From NCBI GenBank assembly GCA_948144175.1, contig CANXME010002105.1, positions 412,489 to 476,488 on the forward strand: 64,000 nucleotides of DNA. Reading direction: 5' to 3'. Source of the DNA: Closterium sp. NIES-65. Lineage: Eukaryota > Streptophyta > Zygnematophyceae > Desmidiales > Closteriaceae. Numbering within the stretch: the stretch's first letter is position 1; every line of letters begins with the position of its first letter. Below the pieces are notes generated by a model. The model worked only from the letters and a program-made list of their open reading frames with translations, made no database searches and was not told where the DNA came from. Shown here one piece after another: positions 11,844 to 23,457 of this stretch. The translations under genes were made by a program, and so were the position numbers.

Positions 11844-12218
11844 GGGATGGGAGCAACAGGTGAGGGGTTGGCAGTGGGGGAGTGAGCGCAGGCGAGGTGC
11901 CGGTGTGTTAGGCAGTGCGGGGTGGGATGGGCCCACAACAACACATCCGCGCTCTGCTACTCCTCCCATAGCCCCCAGTGCGCTACACTTTGACATGCCA
12001 CGCGCCGCGCGGCACATGCCGTGGCGTGAGATGGCGAGCACACACGCACGCATGCATGGAGGGAGTGGTGCTGTGCTCACATGGCAACGGCGCGCCCCTG
12101 TGCGTCGCAGCGCAGGCCTGCCATGGTGTCGCAGTCCCTGCCGCGCACCCACGTCTTGCACGCCGCAGTGGTGTTCCACGCCAACGCCAGCTCCGCCACC
12201 ACGCCACTGCCATCCACC
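11844..12218. other. unassigned flank
   Basis: Moderately GC-rich DNA lies between the right end of element A and the 11-bp array. Long frames on both strands run through it but are carried by the repeat to the right. No family is recognised. Confidence 0.3.
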
Positions 12219-12470
12219 ATGCCATCGCATGCCCATCGCATGCCCATCGCATGCCCATTTCATGCCCATCGCATGCCCATCGAATGCCCATCGAATGCCC
12301 ATCGCATGCCCATCGCATGCCCATCGAATGCCCATCGCATGCCCATCGAATGCCCATCGCATGCCCATCGAATGCCCATCGAATGCCCATCGCATGCCCA
12401 TCGAATGCCCATCGCATGCCCATCGAATGCCCATCGTATGCCTATCGCATGCCCATCGCATGCCCATGCC
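12219..12470. repeat. 11-bp tandem repeat (CATCGCATGCC type)
   Basis: About 22 units of CGCATGCCCAT or CGAATGCCCAT follow one another. The unit is 11 bp, so every frame cycles through the same 11-residue peptide (MPIACPSHAHR and variants) and all frames stay open on both strands. A looser run of GCCATGCCATTCCAC follows to about 12535. The long frames here are therefore not evidence of a gene. Confidence 0.9.
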
Positions 12471-12559
12471 ATGCCATTCCACGCCATGCCACGCACGCCA
12501 TTCCATGCCATGCCACGCCATTCCATGCCATGCCATACTCGGCCGCAGTCGGTGAGAGC

Positions 12560-14436
12560 AATTACGTTAGCAAGGTGACAGGTGCACAGAATAGCACGGA
12601 TGGGCCACGAAGCACGGCCGTCATCATCACAGCAGCAATTACACACCCGCGCCTGCTGCCCACCACGGCTTACTATCAGGATCCACCACGGGTACAGCCC
12701 ATGCGAGGGGCACGCAGCAGCGCGTCACCACCAGCGCCAACACCGCAGCACTCGCCGCCATGGCGACCCTTCCCATCATCGCCCGTAGGCGCATCGCGTG
12801 CGACGTGCGCAACGCGACGTGCGTGTGCGAGGACACGTGGGCGGAGGGGATCGGCGGCCCATGCGCATGCTGTGCAGGGCGGGAGACCGCCGCGTTGCGC
12901 GGCCTCCCCCAACGAGACGTTGCTACCATCTACTCGGTTCGTGGAAGTTCGAGGCCCTACGAGATGAAAACTGGTACTTCCAAGCGAGCGCGTGACCGCG
13001 GCACCACACAACGTTTGACGTTTGGGGGGTCGATTTGCAAACATGCAACGGAAGGATACCTTCGTCGTTCCTACTTGTGCATCCATCGTGACTTGCACCT
13101 GACAGCTCTCCATGGGGAGAATTTGCTTGGGAAAGGTCATTCACCGTGCCTCGCTGGCTAGTCGTTGGGGGTTGCCTGTCAGCGCAGCGATACAGCGAGA
13201 GGTCACGGCGGCCTGCAGTGACCAGATCATTTCTCCCTCCGCACGACCCTAGATTTTCTGGCACCGTATGGACCTGGTTTGACTTGCTGGTTGCTGGGGA
13301 GGTGCAACAAATCAAGCCTCTACGGACAAGTTGGGTAACAGTTGAGCACCACGGCGATTTTTCAGTGGTGTGGTGTCATATCGCCAGCCAACCACAACGA
13401 AACAGCAGTGCACGGCCAACAGAACGATGTCTTGCTGGCCCCGTTCGCCACGCCCAACGAACGATGGCATGAGGTGAGGTGAGTGGGGGGATCTCTCATA
13501 TCCAACCTGCACCTGCAACGCATGGGTGGTAACGTGCGAAGAAACGGTTGGTCTTGTACGCGTCGTTGAGGCGCGCACTAAGGAATCCCGGAGAAAAAAA
13601 AAACATAAAATTGTTTCCGAAATCGACCCGCCCTAAGGGCGGAGTCAGGTTATACAATTCTCACGCGTTTGCAGTTCTTGTTTTGTGGTTCAGGACGGTC
13701 CAGCACGGCGAGAAGCGGTTCCCGCCTCGTACCGCTCTGCACCGTGTTGAAACAAAGTGGAACGCAGTAGGCATATAGAAGGTTGTACAACGTGACTGCG
13801 CCCTAAGCACTTGCTACTACTACTAGTTGAACTCGTGTGTATTCAGTTACGCGCCTGCCTTAAAACCAGGGTCTCATGTAAATCGACCGTTTTGCAGTTG
13901 ATGGCAAACCCCCGTCCCGGGTTGGCGGACGAAATTGCAGGTTGGGTTGGGGGGGTGAAGATTTTCGCACACAAGCCACATTTCGTCTGCACGACCAAAC
14001 AACCTCGCGAACGTCGTACTGTCCAACACATGCGACCCGCCTTTCGCACACACATCAAACAACACGCCTAGCACAACTCACCCAGCCAGAGTCACAAAAC
14101 CAGAGCCTGCAGCGCCGTACGCAATTCACCAACCTCCACGACCTGTGTCGGCACATGACTTGGCGGAGGTGTGCTCACAATAGAGCTGCGCCGTAGTAAC
14201 GACGGAAGGCGAGCGCGGGACACTTGCTACACCCCATTTCGGCCTCGGCTAAAGGATCCCATCTTACGAGAACGCGACGGTAAGATTTAGTGAAGCGGAA
14301 AACGTGCGTTGCCAACAAATCCCACGAACGTAACACCTTCGGTGAACGACGCGTAGGACCAAGGACTGACTCGAGTTGACGCTCACAGGCCGAGGCAAGG
14401 CGTGCAACACGAGTAGCGCGCTGACACACACAAACC
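12560..14436. other. unassigned DNA with weak coding hints
   Basis: No gene can be supported. At 12760-12960 (+) a frame holds a Cys-rich stretch (CDVRNATCVCEDTW, then PCACCAG) that could be a relic of a secreted or Cys-rich exon, but no partner exon or start is evident. A CCGCCCTAAGGGCGG palindrome lies near 13630. The segment 13800-14170 shows nothing recognisable. Confidence 0.25.
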
Positions 14437-14776
14437 ATTTGAGGTTCCACGCTCCCCCCCTTCCCGTCGCCCACACTCCCACTTCCCGTCGCCCACGCTC
14501 CCTCTAGTCCCGTCGCCCACGCTCCCCCCCTTCCCGTCGCCACCGCTCCCTCACTTCCCTCGCCCACGCCCCCCCCCCCCTGCGTCGCCCACGCTCCCCC
14601 TTCCCGTCGCCCACACTCACCCCTCCCGTCGCCCACGCTCCCTCTATTCCCGTCGCCCACGCTCCCCCCCTTCCCGCCGCCAACTCTCTCTCACTCCCCT
14701 CGCCCACGCCCCCACCCTTGCCCTCGCCCACGCTCCCCCTCCCCGTCGCCCACGCTCCGTCCCTTCCCGTCGCCTA
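14437..14776. repeat. ~24-bp satellite (CCCGTCGCCCACGCTCCC), left part
   Basis: Tandem units built on CTTCCCGTCGCCCACGCTCC fill this stretch. The array is interrupted by Copia-1 and resumes at 22230. The last five bases (GCCTA, 14772-14776) are the left target-site duplication of Copia-1. Confidence 0.85.
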
Positions 14777-14905
14777 TGTCAGATTTATATGACATATTTG
14801 CTGTAGGCTATAGTGGGGTAGCACATATGGGGTACAGGGTGTCTAGGTTTGTATTTGTACCCAATCTTTCCTTAGTCATTTCATTCCTGTTTTCCTTTAT
14901 TCACA
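14777..14905 (+). repeat. 5' LTR of Copia-1
   Basis: 129 bp, TG...CA ends. The first 18 bases hold a small inverted repeat (TGTCA...TGACA). This is unusually short for an LTR of a full-length element. Confidence 0.93.
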
Positions 14906-14917
14906 TGGTATAGAGCG
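14906..14917 (+). other. primer-binding site, Copia-1
   Basis: TGGTATAGAGCG starts directly after the LTR. Plant Copia elements primed by initiator tRNA-Met have TGGTATCAGAGC; this copy and Copia-2 lack one C. Confidence 0.75.
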
Positions 14918-15005
14918 GGTCCTGCCTTAGGACCGTTTTTTTAGGGCCCACCGAAGCGCGCCCCGAGGCGCGCCTTTTTTTTAGCGACCCCTCGGGTCGC
15001 CTTTT
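14918..15005 (+). promoter_or_regulatory. three successive hairpins each followed by a T-run, Copia-1 leader
   Basis: Three GC-rich stems follow one another: GGTCCT/AGGACC (14918-14934, then T7), GCGCGCC/GGCGCGC (14956-14973, then a C and T8), GCGACCC/GGGTCGC (14984-15000, then CTTTT). The form is that of intrinsic or Pol III-like terminators, but the position just past the primer-binding site fits an RNA packaging or dimerisation region. Copia-2 has the same set. Confidence 0.7.
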
Positions 15006-15009
15006 CCCT

Positions 15010-15905
15010 CGCGGCCCCGCTGTCCCTCAGACGCGGCCCCGCCACCTCTCCTGATCGCGGCCCCGCCGCCTGCTTGATCGCGGCCCCGCCGCCTCTCCTG
15101 ACGCGGCCCCGCCGCCTCCCCTGACGCGGCCCCGCCGCCTCCCCTGACGCGGCCCCGCCGCCTCCCCTGACGCGGCCCCGCCTCTACTGCCGCGGCCCCG
15201 CCGCCGCCTCTGACGCGGCCCTGCCGGCCCGCCGCTGCACCCTACGGCCCGCCGCTGCACCCTACGGCCCGCCGCCTCACCTGACGGCCCCGCCGCTGCT
15301 CCTGCCGGCCCGCCGCTGCTCCTGCCGGCACTCCGCTGCACCTGCCGGCCCGCCGCTGCACCTACCGGCCCGCCGCTGCACCCAACGGCCCGCCGCTTTG
15401 CCTGACGGCCCCGCCGCTGCACCTGCCGGCCCGCCGCTGCACCCTACGGCCCGCCGCTGCACCCTACGGCCCGCCGCCTCTCTTGACGGCCCCGCCGCTG
15501 CTCCTGCCGGCCCGCCGCTGCGCCTGCCGGCCCGCCGCTGCACCCAGCGGCCCGCCGCTTCACCTGCCGGCCCGCCGCTGCACCTGCCGGCCCGCCGCTG
15601 CACCTGCCGGCCCGCCGCTGCACCTGCCGGCCCGCCACTGCACCGGTCGACCCGCCGCTGCACCTGACGGCCCCGCCCCTGCATCTCCCGGCCGAGCCGC
15701 CCCAACAGCCGAACCGCCCGGGAGCCGAGCCGCCCAACGCCGAGCCGCCCGGGAGCCGAGTCGCCCTGCACCCGAGCCGCCCAGCCGCCGAGCCGCCCGG
15801 GAGCCGAGCCGCCCTACACCCGAGCCGCCCAGCCACCGAGCCGCCCGGGAGCCGAGCCGCTGTGCACCCGAGCCGCCCGGTCGCTGAGCCGCCTTTCTGC
15901 AGAGC
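15010..15905 (+). repeat. GC-rich minisatellite leader of Copia-1
   Basis: Three arrays abut: units with GACGCGGCCCCGCCGCCTC (about 15030-15230), units with CTGCCGGCCCGCCGCTGCAC of 20 bp (about 15230-15690), and units with GAGCCGCCCGGGAGCC (about 15690-15900). All lie upstream of gag. The long Arg/Gly/Ala or Pro/Ala frames in both directions are repeat artefacts. Confidence 0.85.
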
Positions 15906-15992
15906 TACACAACCTGCCCTGCCTGGTGAGCACAGTCCCACTGACACTGCGAGCTCTTTCCCTACTGCTTGCACTGCGTCGCTGTCGTCGCC

Positions 15993-18900
15993 ATGGCTAC
16001 CCCTAGTGTCCTAGCTTTCGACGCTGAGGGTCGCGCCATTGATTTTGAGGTCTGGTTAGACGACCTGCAGCTGTTCTTACAGTGCGACAGGGCTGACGAC
16101 CTTTCTCTCTTTGACCTCACCTGTGGCGCCTCTCCTGCTCCTGCTGCTGTTGCTGATCCCTCTGTCCGCTCTCAGTGGGCCACCCGCGATGCTGCTGCAC
16201 GTCTTGCTGTGCGTCGCCACCTCCCTACCTCTGAGTGTGCGCACTTTAGCCAGTACAAGAGTGCTAAGACCTTGTACGACGCTGTAGTTGCGCGCTACTC
16301 CTCCCCTGCCACTGCTGCACTGAGCCGTCTCATGCTTCCCTACCTCTTTCCTGACCTCTCTGCCTTTCCCACTGTTGCTGACCTCATTACGCACCTCCGC
16401 ACTAGTGACACTCGCTACCGCGCCGCCCTTCCTGCTGAGTTCTGCGCTAAGAACCCCCCCCCCCATGTACATCGCTCTCTACTACGTAGTCGCGCGCCTC
16501 CCTGACTCCCTTCGCGTCGTCAGGGACCACTTTCTCGCTGTCTGTCCCACCACCCTCACCGTCGACCTCCTCGAGAAGGCCCTCCTCGCAGCGGAGAAGA
16601 GCATAGTCGCTGTAGGTGCTTCTCGTGGTGACCCTCGCACCCCCATCTTTGAGGGGTGCTCTCCTTCCCCCTTGCTGCCCTCTGTTGCCTCTGCTGCTGC
16701 TGCTGCCGACCTGCTTGGTCTTGAGTCGGTCGGCGCGGCGTCTACCCCTAGTGGGAGACGTCGCTCTAGCAAGGGCAAGGGGGGCAAGGGCGCGGGTGGA
16801 GCTGGAGGGGGCGGTGGCGGTGGCGGCGGTGGCGGCGGAGGGAGTGGGGGTGGTGGCGGGACTAGTGGCGGGGGTGGTGGTGGTGGTGGTGGCAACAGCA
16901 GCGGAGACGGTGGTGGTGGTGCCAGCGGTGGTGGTGGAGGCAGCGGCGGAGGTGGAGGCGGCGGAGGTGGAGGCGGTGGAGGCGGCAGCGGAGGAGGCGG
17001 TGGTGGTGGAGGAGGTGGAGCTGGTCGGGGTGGTACCCAGCAGCGTAGCGGCGGTGGTGGTGGCCAGCGCTCGCAGCGGCAGCAGCAGCAGCGCTCGCGG
17101 GACATCCCTCCGCCTCAGCAGCTTCGTGAGTGGTACGCTGGGCGTCAGAGGGGTGGGGGTACTGGTCCCTGCACCTACGTTCTTCGTTCCGGCGACCGCG
17201 CGGGTGAGCAGTGTGGGGGTGCCCACGCCACCCAGCGCTGCTTTGGCCGCCTGACGGACGCTTGGCGTCGGCAGTTCCCTGGGGCTAGTGAGATCCCTCG
17301 CTGGGATGAGCTTCTTAGGGCTGGTGTAGCGATCTTTGATCTTGATTTTGATGCTATCCTTGCTGCTATGTATGTTGTGGATTATAGTGAGGAGAATGAG
17401 GGTTACCGGTGTTTCCGGCCCGACCCGGGCATTGGTACTGCTGTGCTAGGTGCTTGTGAGGCTGCTGCTCTAGGTGCCAGTGCGTCTGTGCTCTCAGGTA
17501 CTGGTGAGACTGCGCTCTCAGGTACTGCGTCGTCCTCGTCCTCCCTCACTTTCACACTTGACTCCGGGGCTTCTCGCTCCTTCTTTCGGGACCGCACTAC
17601 CCTTACGCCGCTCGGCCGGCCGGTTGCGGTCTCCCTTGCTGACCCCTCTGGGGGTCCTGTCCTGTCTCACTTCTCCACTGTCCTCCCGTGTCCGGCTGCC
17701 CCTTCGGGCACCCTGTCTGGTCTGTACCTTCCCTCGTTCTCTACGAACTTGGTGAGTGGAGCGGACCTGCAGGATGTGGGGGTTCACCAGTTCACTCCTG
17801 CGAGTCAGCGGGTGACCCACTGCACGGAGGCACGCACAGGCCGACACCTGGCCACGTTCTCGCGTCGGCCTGGGTCGAGTCTCTACACCCTGACAGTTGA
17901 GTCTCCTCCTGTCCCTGCGTCTGGTCAGGTGGCTGCGTCAGGTCAGGTGCTTGCTGCTGCGTCCCGGTCAGGTCCTGAGTCTGCCCCCTGTTCTTGTCGC
18001 CTCCTGTCTCACGAGACTCTCCTGTGGCACCACCGTCTTGGCCACCCCTCCTTGCCCCGTCTTCGGAGCATGGCTTCCCGTGTCCTTGTCTCTGGTCTTC
18101 CCCAGTCTCTCCCTCCTCTCCCCTCCGGGCCAGGACCTTCCTGTGTCCCCTGTGTCGAGGGTCGCCTCCGAGCTACTCCTCACTCCTCCCACTTCCCCCC
18201 GACAGAGGCTCCCCTGCAGACGCTTCACATGGATGTGTGGGGCCCAGCCCCCGTCCGTGGGCAGGGTCACGAGCGCTACTTCCTGTTGGTGGTTGACGAC
18301 TACTCGCGTTACACCACAGTCCTCCCCTTGCGCAGCAAGGGTGCGGTCACTGAGGTGCTGATCGACTGGATCCGCGAGGCTCGTCTCCAGCTCAGGAAGA
18401 GCTTCGACTCGGACTTTCCCTGTTCTGCGTCTGCACTCGGACAGAGGCGGAGAGTTCTCTTCTCGCCTTCTGCGAGACTACTGTCGTGCACGGGGGATCC
18501 GCCAGACCTTCACGCTTCCGGACTCTCCACAGCAAAATGGGATTGCTGAGCGCCGCATTGGCATGGTCATGGATGTCGCTCGTACGTCCATGATGCATGC
18601 GGCTGCCCCCCATTTTCTGTGGCCGTTTGCGGTGAGGTACGCGGCGCATCAGCTCAACCTTCACCCCCGGGTCTCTCGGCCTGCGATGTCCCCAGCCTTG
18701 CTGTGGACGGGGAAGGTTGGCGATGCGTCTGTGTTCCGTGTCTGGGGATCTCGGGCGTTTGTCCGCGACTTGTCTGCGGACAAGCTGTCCCCTCGTGCTG
18801 CTCCCTGTGTCTTCCTTGGCTTCCCCACTGACGCCCCAGGGTGGCAGTTTTACCACCCCTCCTCTCGTCGTGTTCTGTCCTCCCAGGACGTCACGTTCGA

Positions 18901-21889
18901 CGAGTCAGTCCCCTTCTACCGTCTCTTCCCCTACCGCACTCCTTCCCTCCCCCCTCCCCCGGACTTCCTTGTGCCGGTTCCCTCCCCGGTAGACCCCCTC
19001 CCCCCTCAGGTTCCTGCCCCCTCAGGTGTGTCCCAGGTAGACGCCGTTGACCCGGTCGAGGTTACTGGTGACTCTGGTGCTGCTGCGGGTGCTGAGCCTG
19101 GGGGTGCTGACTCTAGAGGTGCTGTGCGCGGGGGTGCTGAGCCTGGGGGTGCTACTGCTGGGGGTGCTGGGCCTGAGGGTGCTACTGCGGAGGGTGCGGA
19201 GCCTGGGGGTGCTGAGCCGGGGGGTGCTGTGCCTGGAGATGCTGGGTCGGGAGCTGCTGAGCCTGGGGGTGCTGAGCTGGGAGCTGCTGAGCCTGGGGGT
19301 GCTGCGTCTGGAGCTGCTGAGCCTGGGGTTTCTCCTGCTGCTGCGTCTCGCCGGGAGCCCCTCTCTCCACAGGAGCTACGCGAGTGGTTCGCTCGCCGCT
19401 GGAGGCGTGCTGCTGAGTCTGGAGGTGCTGCTGGAGCTGGAGCTGGAGCTTCTTCGACCGTCGAGGGTGCGGGTGCTGCCGGTCCCGGAGCTGCTGGACC
19501 TGCGGGTCCTCCTGGAGCTGGACCTGCTGAGGGCGTTGGTGCTGAGTCTACTGCTGTTGGTCCTACCGCTGGAGGTGTGGGTGGCGCTGGTGCTGTCGCT
19601 GAGGGTGGTGGTGCTGTCCCTGCTGAGTCTGGAGCTGCCGCGCGGCCTCGACCGTACTTCGTTCCGCTCCTGCAGCAGGTTCTTGGTCTTTCTTCTCCAG
19701 TAGAGGGTCCACCGCCTGTCCAGTCGCAGTCCCTGCTGGAGCCTTCCTCTCCACTGCCTGCTCCCTCTCCTTACACTGGTCCTACTGGAGGTCTTGCTGA
19801 GCGTCGTGAGCCTGCGTCTCGTCCCGCGTCGCCTGTTCGTGCTGCTCGCGCTAGTGGTCGCAGTTCGCGTCAGCGTCCTCCTCCTGTCCCTGGCACGCAC
19901 CAGATGTCTTTGCGTCCGTCCACTGCTCCTCTGCGTGCCCCTTTGCCTTCTCCTCCTGAGTCCTCTCTTCCTGCGCTTGCCGACCCTGAGTCGGACTCTC
20001 TTCGTGCTGCCAGTCCTACTGTCACGCGTCTCCTTGCTACTGTCGTCACTGACCCCTCGTTTGAGTCCACTACTGCGTCTGCCCTTGTCGCTGAGCTCGT
20101 CGACTTTGCTGCTCGCTGTCGTCTCGACTACGCTGCTAGTCTTGTTGCTGAGTCTGCGTCTGTCTGTCCTCCGTCCGTCGGGGGTGAGTGTGCTCTTGGC
20201 ACGGACGTCCTAGAGGACAGGCAGGAGGAGTTACAGTGTCTAGCGGCTGCTTCACCTCATCTCGCGTCTGTACTGCTTGCCCCTGAGGGAGACCCGGATG
20301 CACTAGACATCCCGACTCCGCGTTCTTACGCGGAGGCCGTAGAGGGTCCCTACTCCTCTCAGTGGCAGGCAGCTATGGATGCAGAGATGGCTTCCTGGAA
20401 GTCCACAGGCACCTACGTTGACGCGGTTCCCCCTCCTGGGGCGAACATCGTCAGTGGCATGTGGATCTTCAGGGTGAAGCGGCCGCCGGGCTCTCCACCT
20501 GTCTTCAAGGCACGGTACGTTGCTCGTGGCTTCAGTCAGCGGCAGGGAGTTGACTACTTTTAGACCTTCTCTCCCACCCCGAAGATGACTACTCTTCGGG
20601 TGCTGCTGCACATAGCCGCTCAGCGCGACTACGAGCTTCACTCTCTCGACTTCAGCACTGCGTTCTTGCAGGGTAGCCTGCACGAGGAGATCTGGCTTCG
20701 CCGTCCACCTGGCTTCACTGGGACTTTCCCTCCTGGCACCCAGTGGAGCCTCCGACATCCAGTCTACGGTCTCCGCCAGGCACCGCGTGAGTGGCACGAC
20801 ACACTGAGGACTACGCTTGCGGCTCTTGGGTTTGCTCCTTCTACTGCTGACCCGTCGCTGTTTCTTCGTACCAACACTTCCCTGCCGCCGTTCTACATCC
20901 TCGTGTACGTCGACGACTTGGTCTTTGCCACAGTGGACACTGCTGGACTCGCCTACGTGAAGTCCGAGCTGCTGAAGAGACACACGTGCACAGACCTGGG
21001 TGAACTGCGCAGCTACCTTGGCTTGCAGATCACTCGGGACAGAGCACGCCGCACCATTACCTTGACTCAGTCGCACATGGTGCAGCAGGTCCTTCAGCGC
21101 TTCGGCTTCACGTACTCCTCGCCTCAGGCCACTCCTCTGCCTACTCGCCACTCACTCTCAGCTCTGCCTTCGGATGAGTCCGTAGAGTCGAGTGGTCCGT
21201 ATGCAGAGCTTGTTGGCTGCCTCATGTACCTGATGACCTGCACACGACCTGACCTTGCATACCCTCTGAGCATTCTTGCACGCTATGTTGCTCCTGGGAG
21301 ACACAGACCAGAGCACATGGCTGCAGCGAAGAGGGTATTGCGCTACCTGTGCAGTACGTCGGGCATGGGGCTAGTGCTTGGAGGGCGGAGTCCAGTGGTC
21401 CTTACCGGCCACGCGGACGCTTCTTGGGCTGACGACCAGGCTACGCAGCGGTCGTCACAGGGTTACACCTTCAGCCTTGGTTCCGGGTCTGTCTCGTGGC
21501 GGTCTACTCGCTCGTCTTCGGTTCTCGGCTCCAGTTGTGAGGCTGAGATCTACGCCGGGGCCATGGCTGCACAGGAGCTTCGCTGGCTCACCTACCTGCT
21601 GACTGACCTTGGAGAGCCGCCTCGTTCTCCTCCAGTGCTGTACGTAGACAACAAGGCCATGCTGGCCTTGTGTCGAGAGCAGCGCTTGGAGCACAGAACG
21701 AAGCACATTGCTCTCCGCTACTTCCTTGCTCGTGAGCTGCAGCAGCGTGGTCAGTTGCGACTTGCGTACGTGGCCTCTGAGGCCAACACTGCTGATGTGT
21801 TCACCAAGGCACTCGCGCCTTGTGACCATCAGCGCTTTTGCACCCAGCTGGGTCTTGTGCCTGTCTTGCCTCACTTGCTCTCCTCTTGA
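15993..21889 (+). pseudogene. gag-pol of Copia-1 (two frameshifts, one nonsense)
   Basis: The gag start is the ATG at 15993 (MATPSVLAFDAEG). Gag is followed by a Gly-rich tract (about 16795-17030) and an atypical Cys-His box (CTYVL...CGGAHATQRC). Protease has TLDSGASRSFF, the GAG-pre-integrase region has HHRLGH and CVPC, integrase has HMDVWGP, reverse transcriptase has YVDDLVF and RNase H has HADASWADD and DNKAM. A Pro/Gly/Ala repeat region (GAEPGGA type, about 19060-19340) sits between integrase and RT. Compared with Copia-2 there is an extra C in a C-run at 16454-16464 in gag, an extra C at 18418-18420 between the first and second integrase Asp, and a TAG at 20561-20563 where Copia-2 has CAG. 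A full polyprotein cannot be made. Confidence 0.93.
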
Positions 21890-22089
21890 CTTTACTTGTA
21901 CTGTGACATATATATACCTGCTCTTGCTTGTCTAGTTTTATATATATATGTCTGTACTCCTGCATGTGAACTGGCCTCTGGCCCTGCTCTTTTGCTCGGA
22001 CTGTGTGGTGACTTTGTGATCCACCCTGAGCTTGCTCTGCTTTGCTTTACTTGACTGGTCTTGTGACCCCTTGTTCTCCCCCACTTTGC

Positions 22090-22100
22090 CTATGGGGGTG
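22090..22100 (+). other. polypurine tract region, Copia-1
   Basis: TATGGGGGTG directly precedes the 3' LTR, the expected place for plus-strand priming. The same sequence precedes the 3' LTR of Copia-2. Confidence 0.6.
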
Positions 22101-22229
22101 TGTCAGATTTATATGACATATTTGCTGTAGGCTATAGTGGGGTAGCACATATGGGGTACAGGGTGTCTAGGGTTGTATTTGTACCCAATCTTTCCTTAGT
22201 CATTTCATTCCTGTTTTCCTTTATTCACA
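22101..22229 (+). repeat. 3' LTR of Copia-1
   Basis: 129 bp, one mismatch to the 5' LTR. The next five bases GCCTA repeat the left flank. Confidence 0.93.
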
Positions 22230-22390
22230 GCCTACGCTCCCTCCCTTCCCTCGACCACGCTCCGCCCCTTGCCGTCGCCCACGCTCCCTCTTCCCCTCGC
22301 CCACGCTCCCTCTATTCCCGTGGCATACGCACCCTCACTTCCCTCGCGCACGCTCCCTCCCTTCACTCGCCCACGCTCCCGCCCTTCAGT
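22230..22390. repeat. ~24-bp satellite, right part
   Basis: The CCCGTCGCCCACGCTCCC-type array resumes after Copia-1, more degenerate than on the left. Confidence 0.75.
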
Positions 22391-23300
22391 GCTCGTGCGC
22401 AAAAGGGTAGGCTCACCGCAGGGGACCGTGTGATCCTTCCCTCCCACCCCACATACTCCGCACACCATTCAATGCCTTGATGCTCCACTCTGGAAATTGG
22501 GTGCATGTCCCTATCCCGCCACTTGCGGGACCCGGGTACCCCCCCACCCCCCCCCCACCTCACGCTTGCATTCCCTCTCCACCTCGCTTCCATCACCTCC
22601 TCCCCTTCCCCCCCCTAAACACCCCCCCCCCCCCCCCCCCGTCACGCTTGCATTGGCTGCCCTGCTCGCATCCATTACTCCCCCCCCTCCTTCACGCTTC
22701 CCAACCCTCCCCAGCACGTTTCCATTCCCTCTTCATCCTCCTCTTCATCCCTCCCCTCCCCTCCCCACTCCTCTCCTCTCCCCTTATTACCGCCACTTCA
22801 CCCCTACTTTTCGCCCGCTTTTGCACCATCCTTGCATTATCCAGAGGCATACGCATATGTTTACTTCACCCCAAGCTCCCTTACCTCTACACCACGCTCC
22901 ATATCCCCCCAATCGCACATCCACCCCTTTCTAGTCTCCCTTCCATTCCACTCTCCCCCGTTTCTCCTTGACAAGAGCTCGTGCGTAGCATAGTCCTGTA
23001 CGCAAACCAGGCGCTAATCGCCAGCAGTTCATATGTCTCGTGTGGTCCTTGACCATCCAGCCTAACACATTTCCTATGCAACTCACCCACGATCTCAATC
23101 CACCTACCTCGTGCGTGACCTACCTTGCTCCCTGCCCCGTTTCCATCCTATCTTGCTCCCTGCCTCTCATTCCCTCCACCTTTCTCACTTGCCGGACACC
23201 CCAGCCGTGCTCTTTGAAGGGGGTCGCCTGCTAACCCTATGCCTCTCTTGCATGTTCACATCTGATTTTCTCTTACTCCCTTCAACAGTAAGGCACTCAA
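22391..23300. other. C-rich unassigned DNA
   Basis: Strand-biased C/T-rich DNA with a run of about 20 C at 22620-22640 and loose repeats of CCATTCCCTCCC type. Open frames with Pro/His/Leu-rich products are compositional. No gene is seen. Confidence 0.5.
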
Positions 23301-23457
23301 CACCTTGCCAAGTAGCATCGCTGGCGGTATGCGAACTGCCCCACGATGTCGTCTTACACCTAGGTGTGTCGTTGGGCTTACGAATGCCTTTATGTATCCG
23401 TCATCTTTGATTGTTCAGCGCTGACCAGTGTGTCCACATCAAGTTTGTTGTTGCCTT

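Larger units (their letters stand above)
14777..22229 (+). mobile_element. Ty1/copia LTR retrotransposon, Copia-1 (7,453 bp)
   Basis: A complete but coding-defective Copia element. It has two 129-bp LTRs that begin TGTCAG, end TTCACA and differ at one base (T at 14848). A 5-bp target duplication GCCTA flanks it at 14772-14776 and 22230-22234. Order: LTR, primer-binding site, a hairpin-rich and GC-satellite leader, gag, protease, integrase, reverse transcriptase, RNase H, polypurine tract, LTR. The integrase-before-RT order identifies Copia. It shares almost its whole sequence with Copia-2. Confidence 0.95.

Noticed and set aside
11978-12967. Frame of 329 codons (+) and overlapping frames (-) through the 11-bp repeat
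   Set aside because: An 11-bp unit lacking stops keeps every frame open. No start context, splice pattern or domain supports a gene.
14918-15005. Bacterial intrinsic terminators
   Set aside because: The form fits, but the location in a eukaryotic retrotransposon leader makes bacterial termination meaningless. Kept as an RNA-structure finding instead.
15444-15974. Arg/Gly/Ala-rich minus-strand frames in the Copia leaders
   Set aside because: Artefacts of GC minisatellites; they lie in the 5' leader of a plus-strand retrotransposon.
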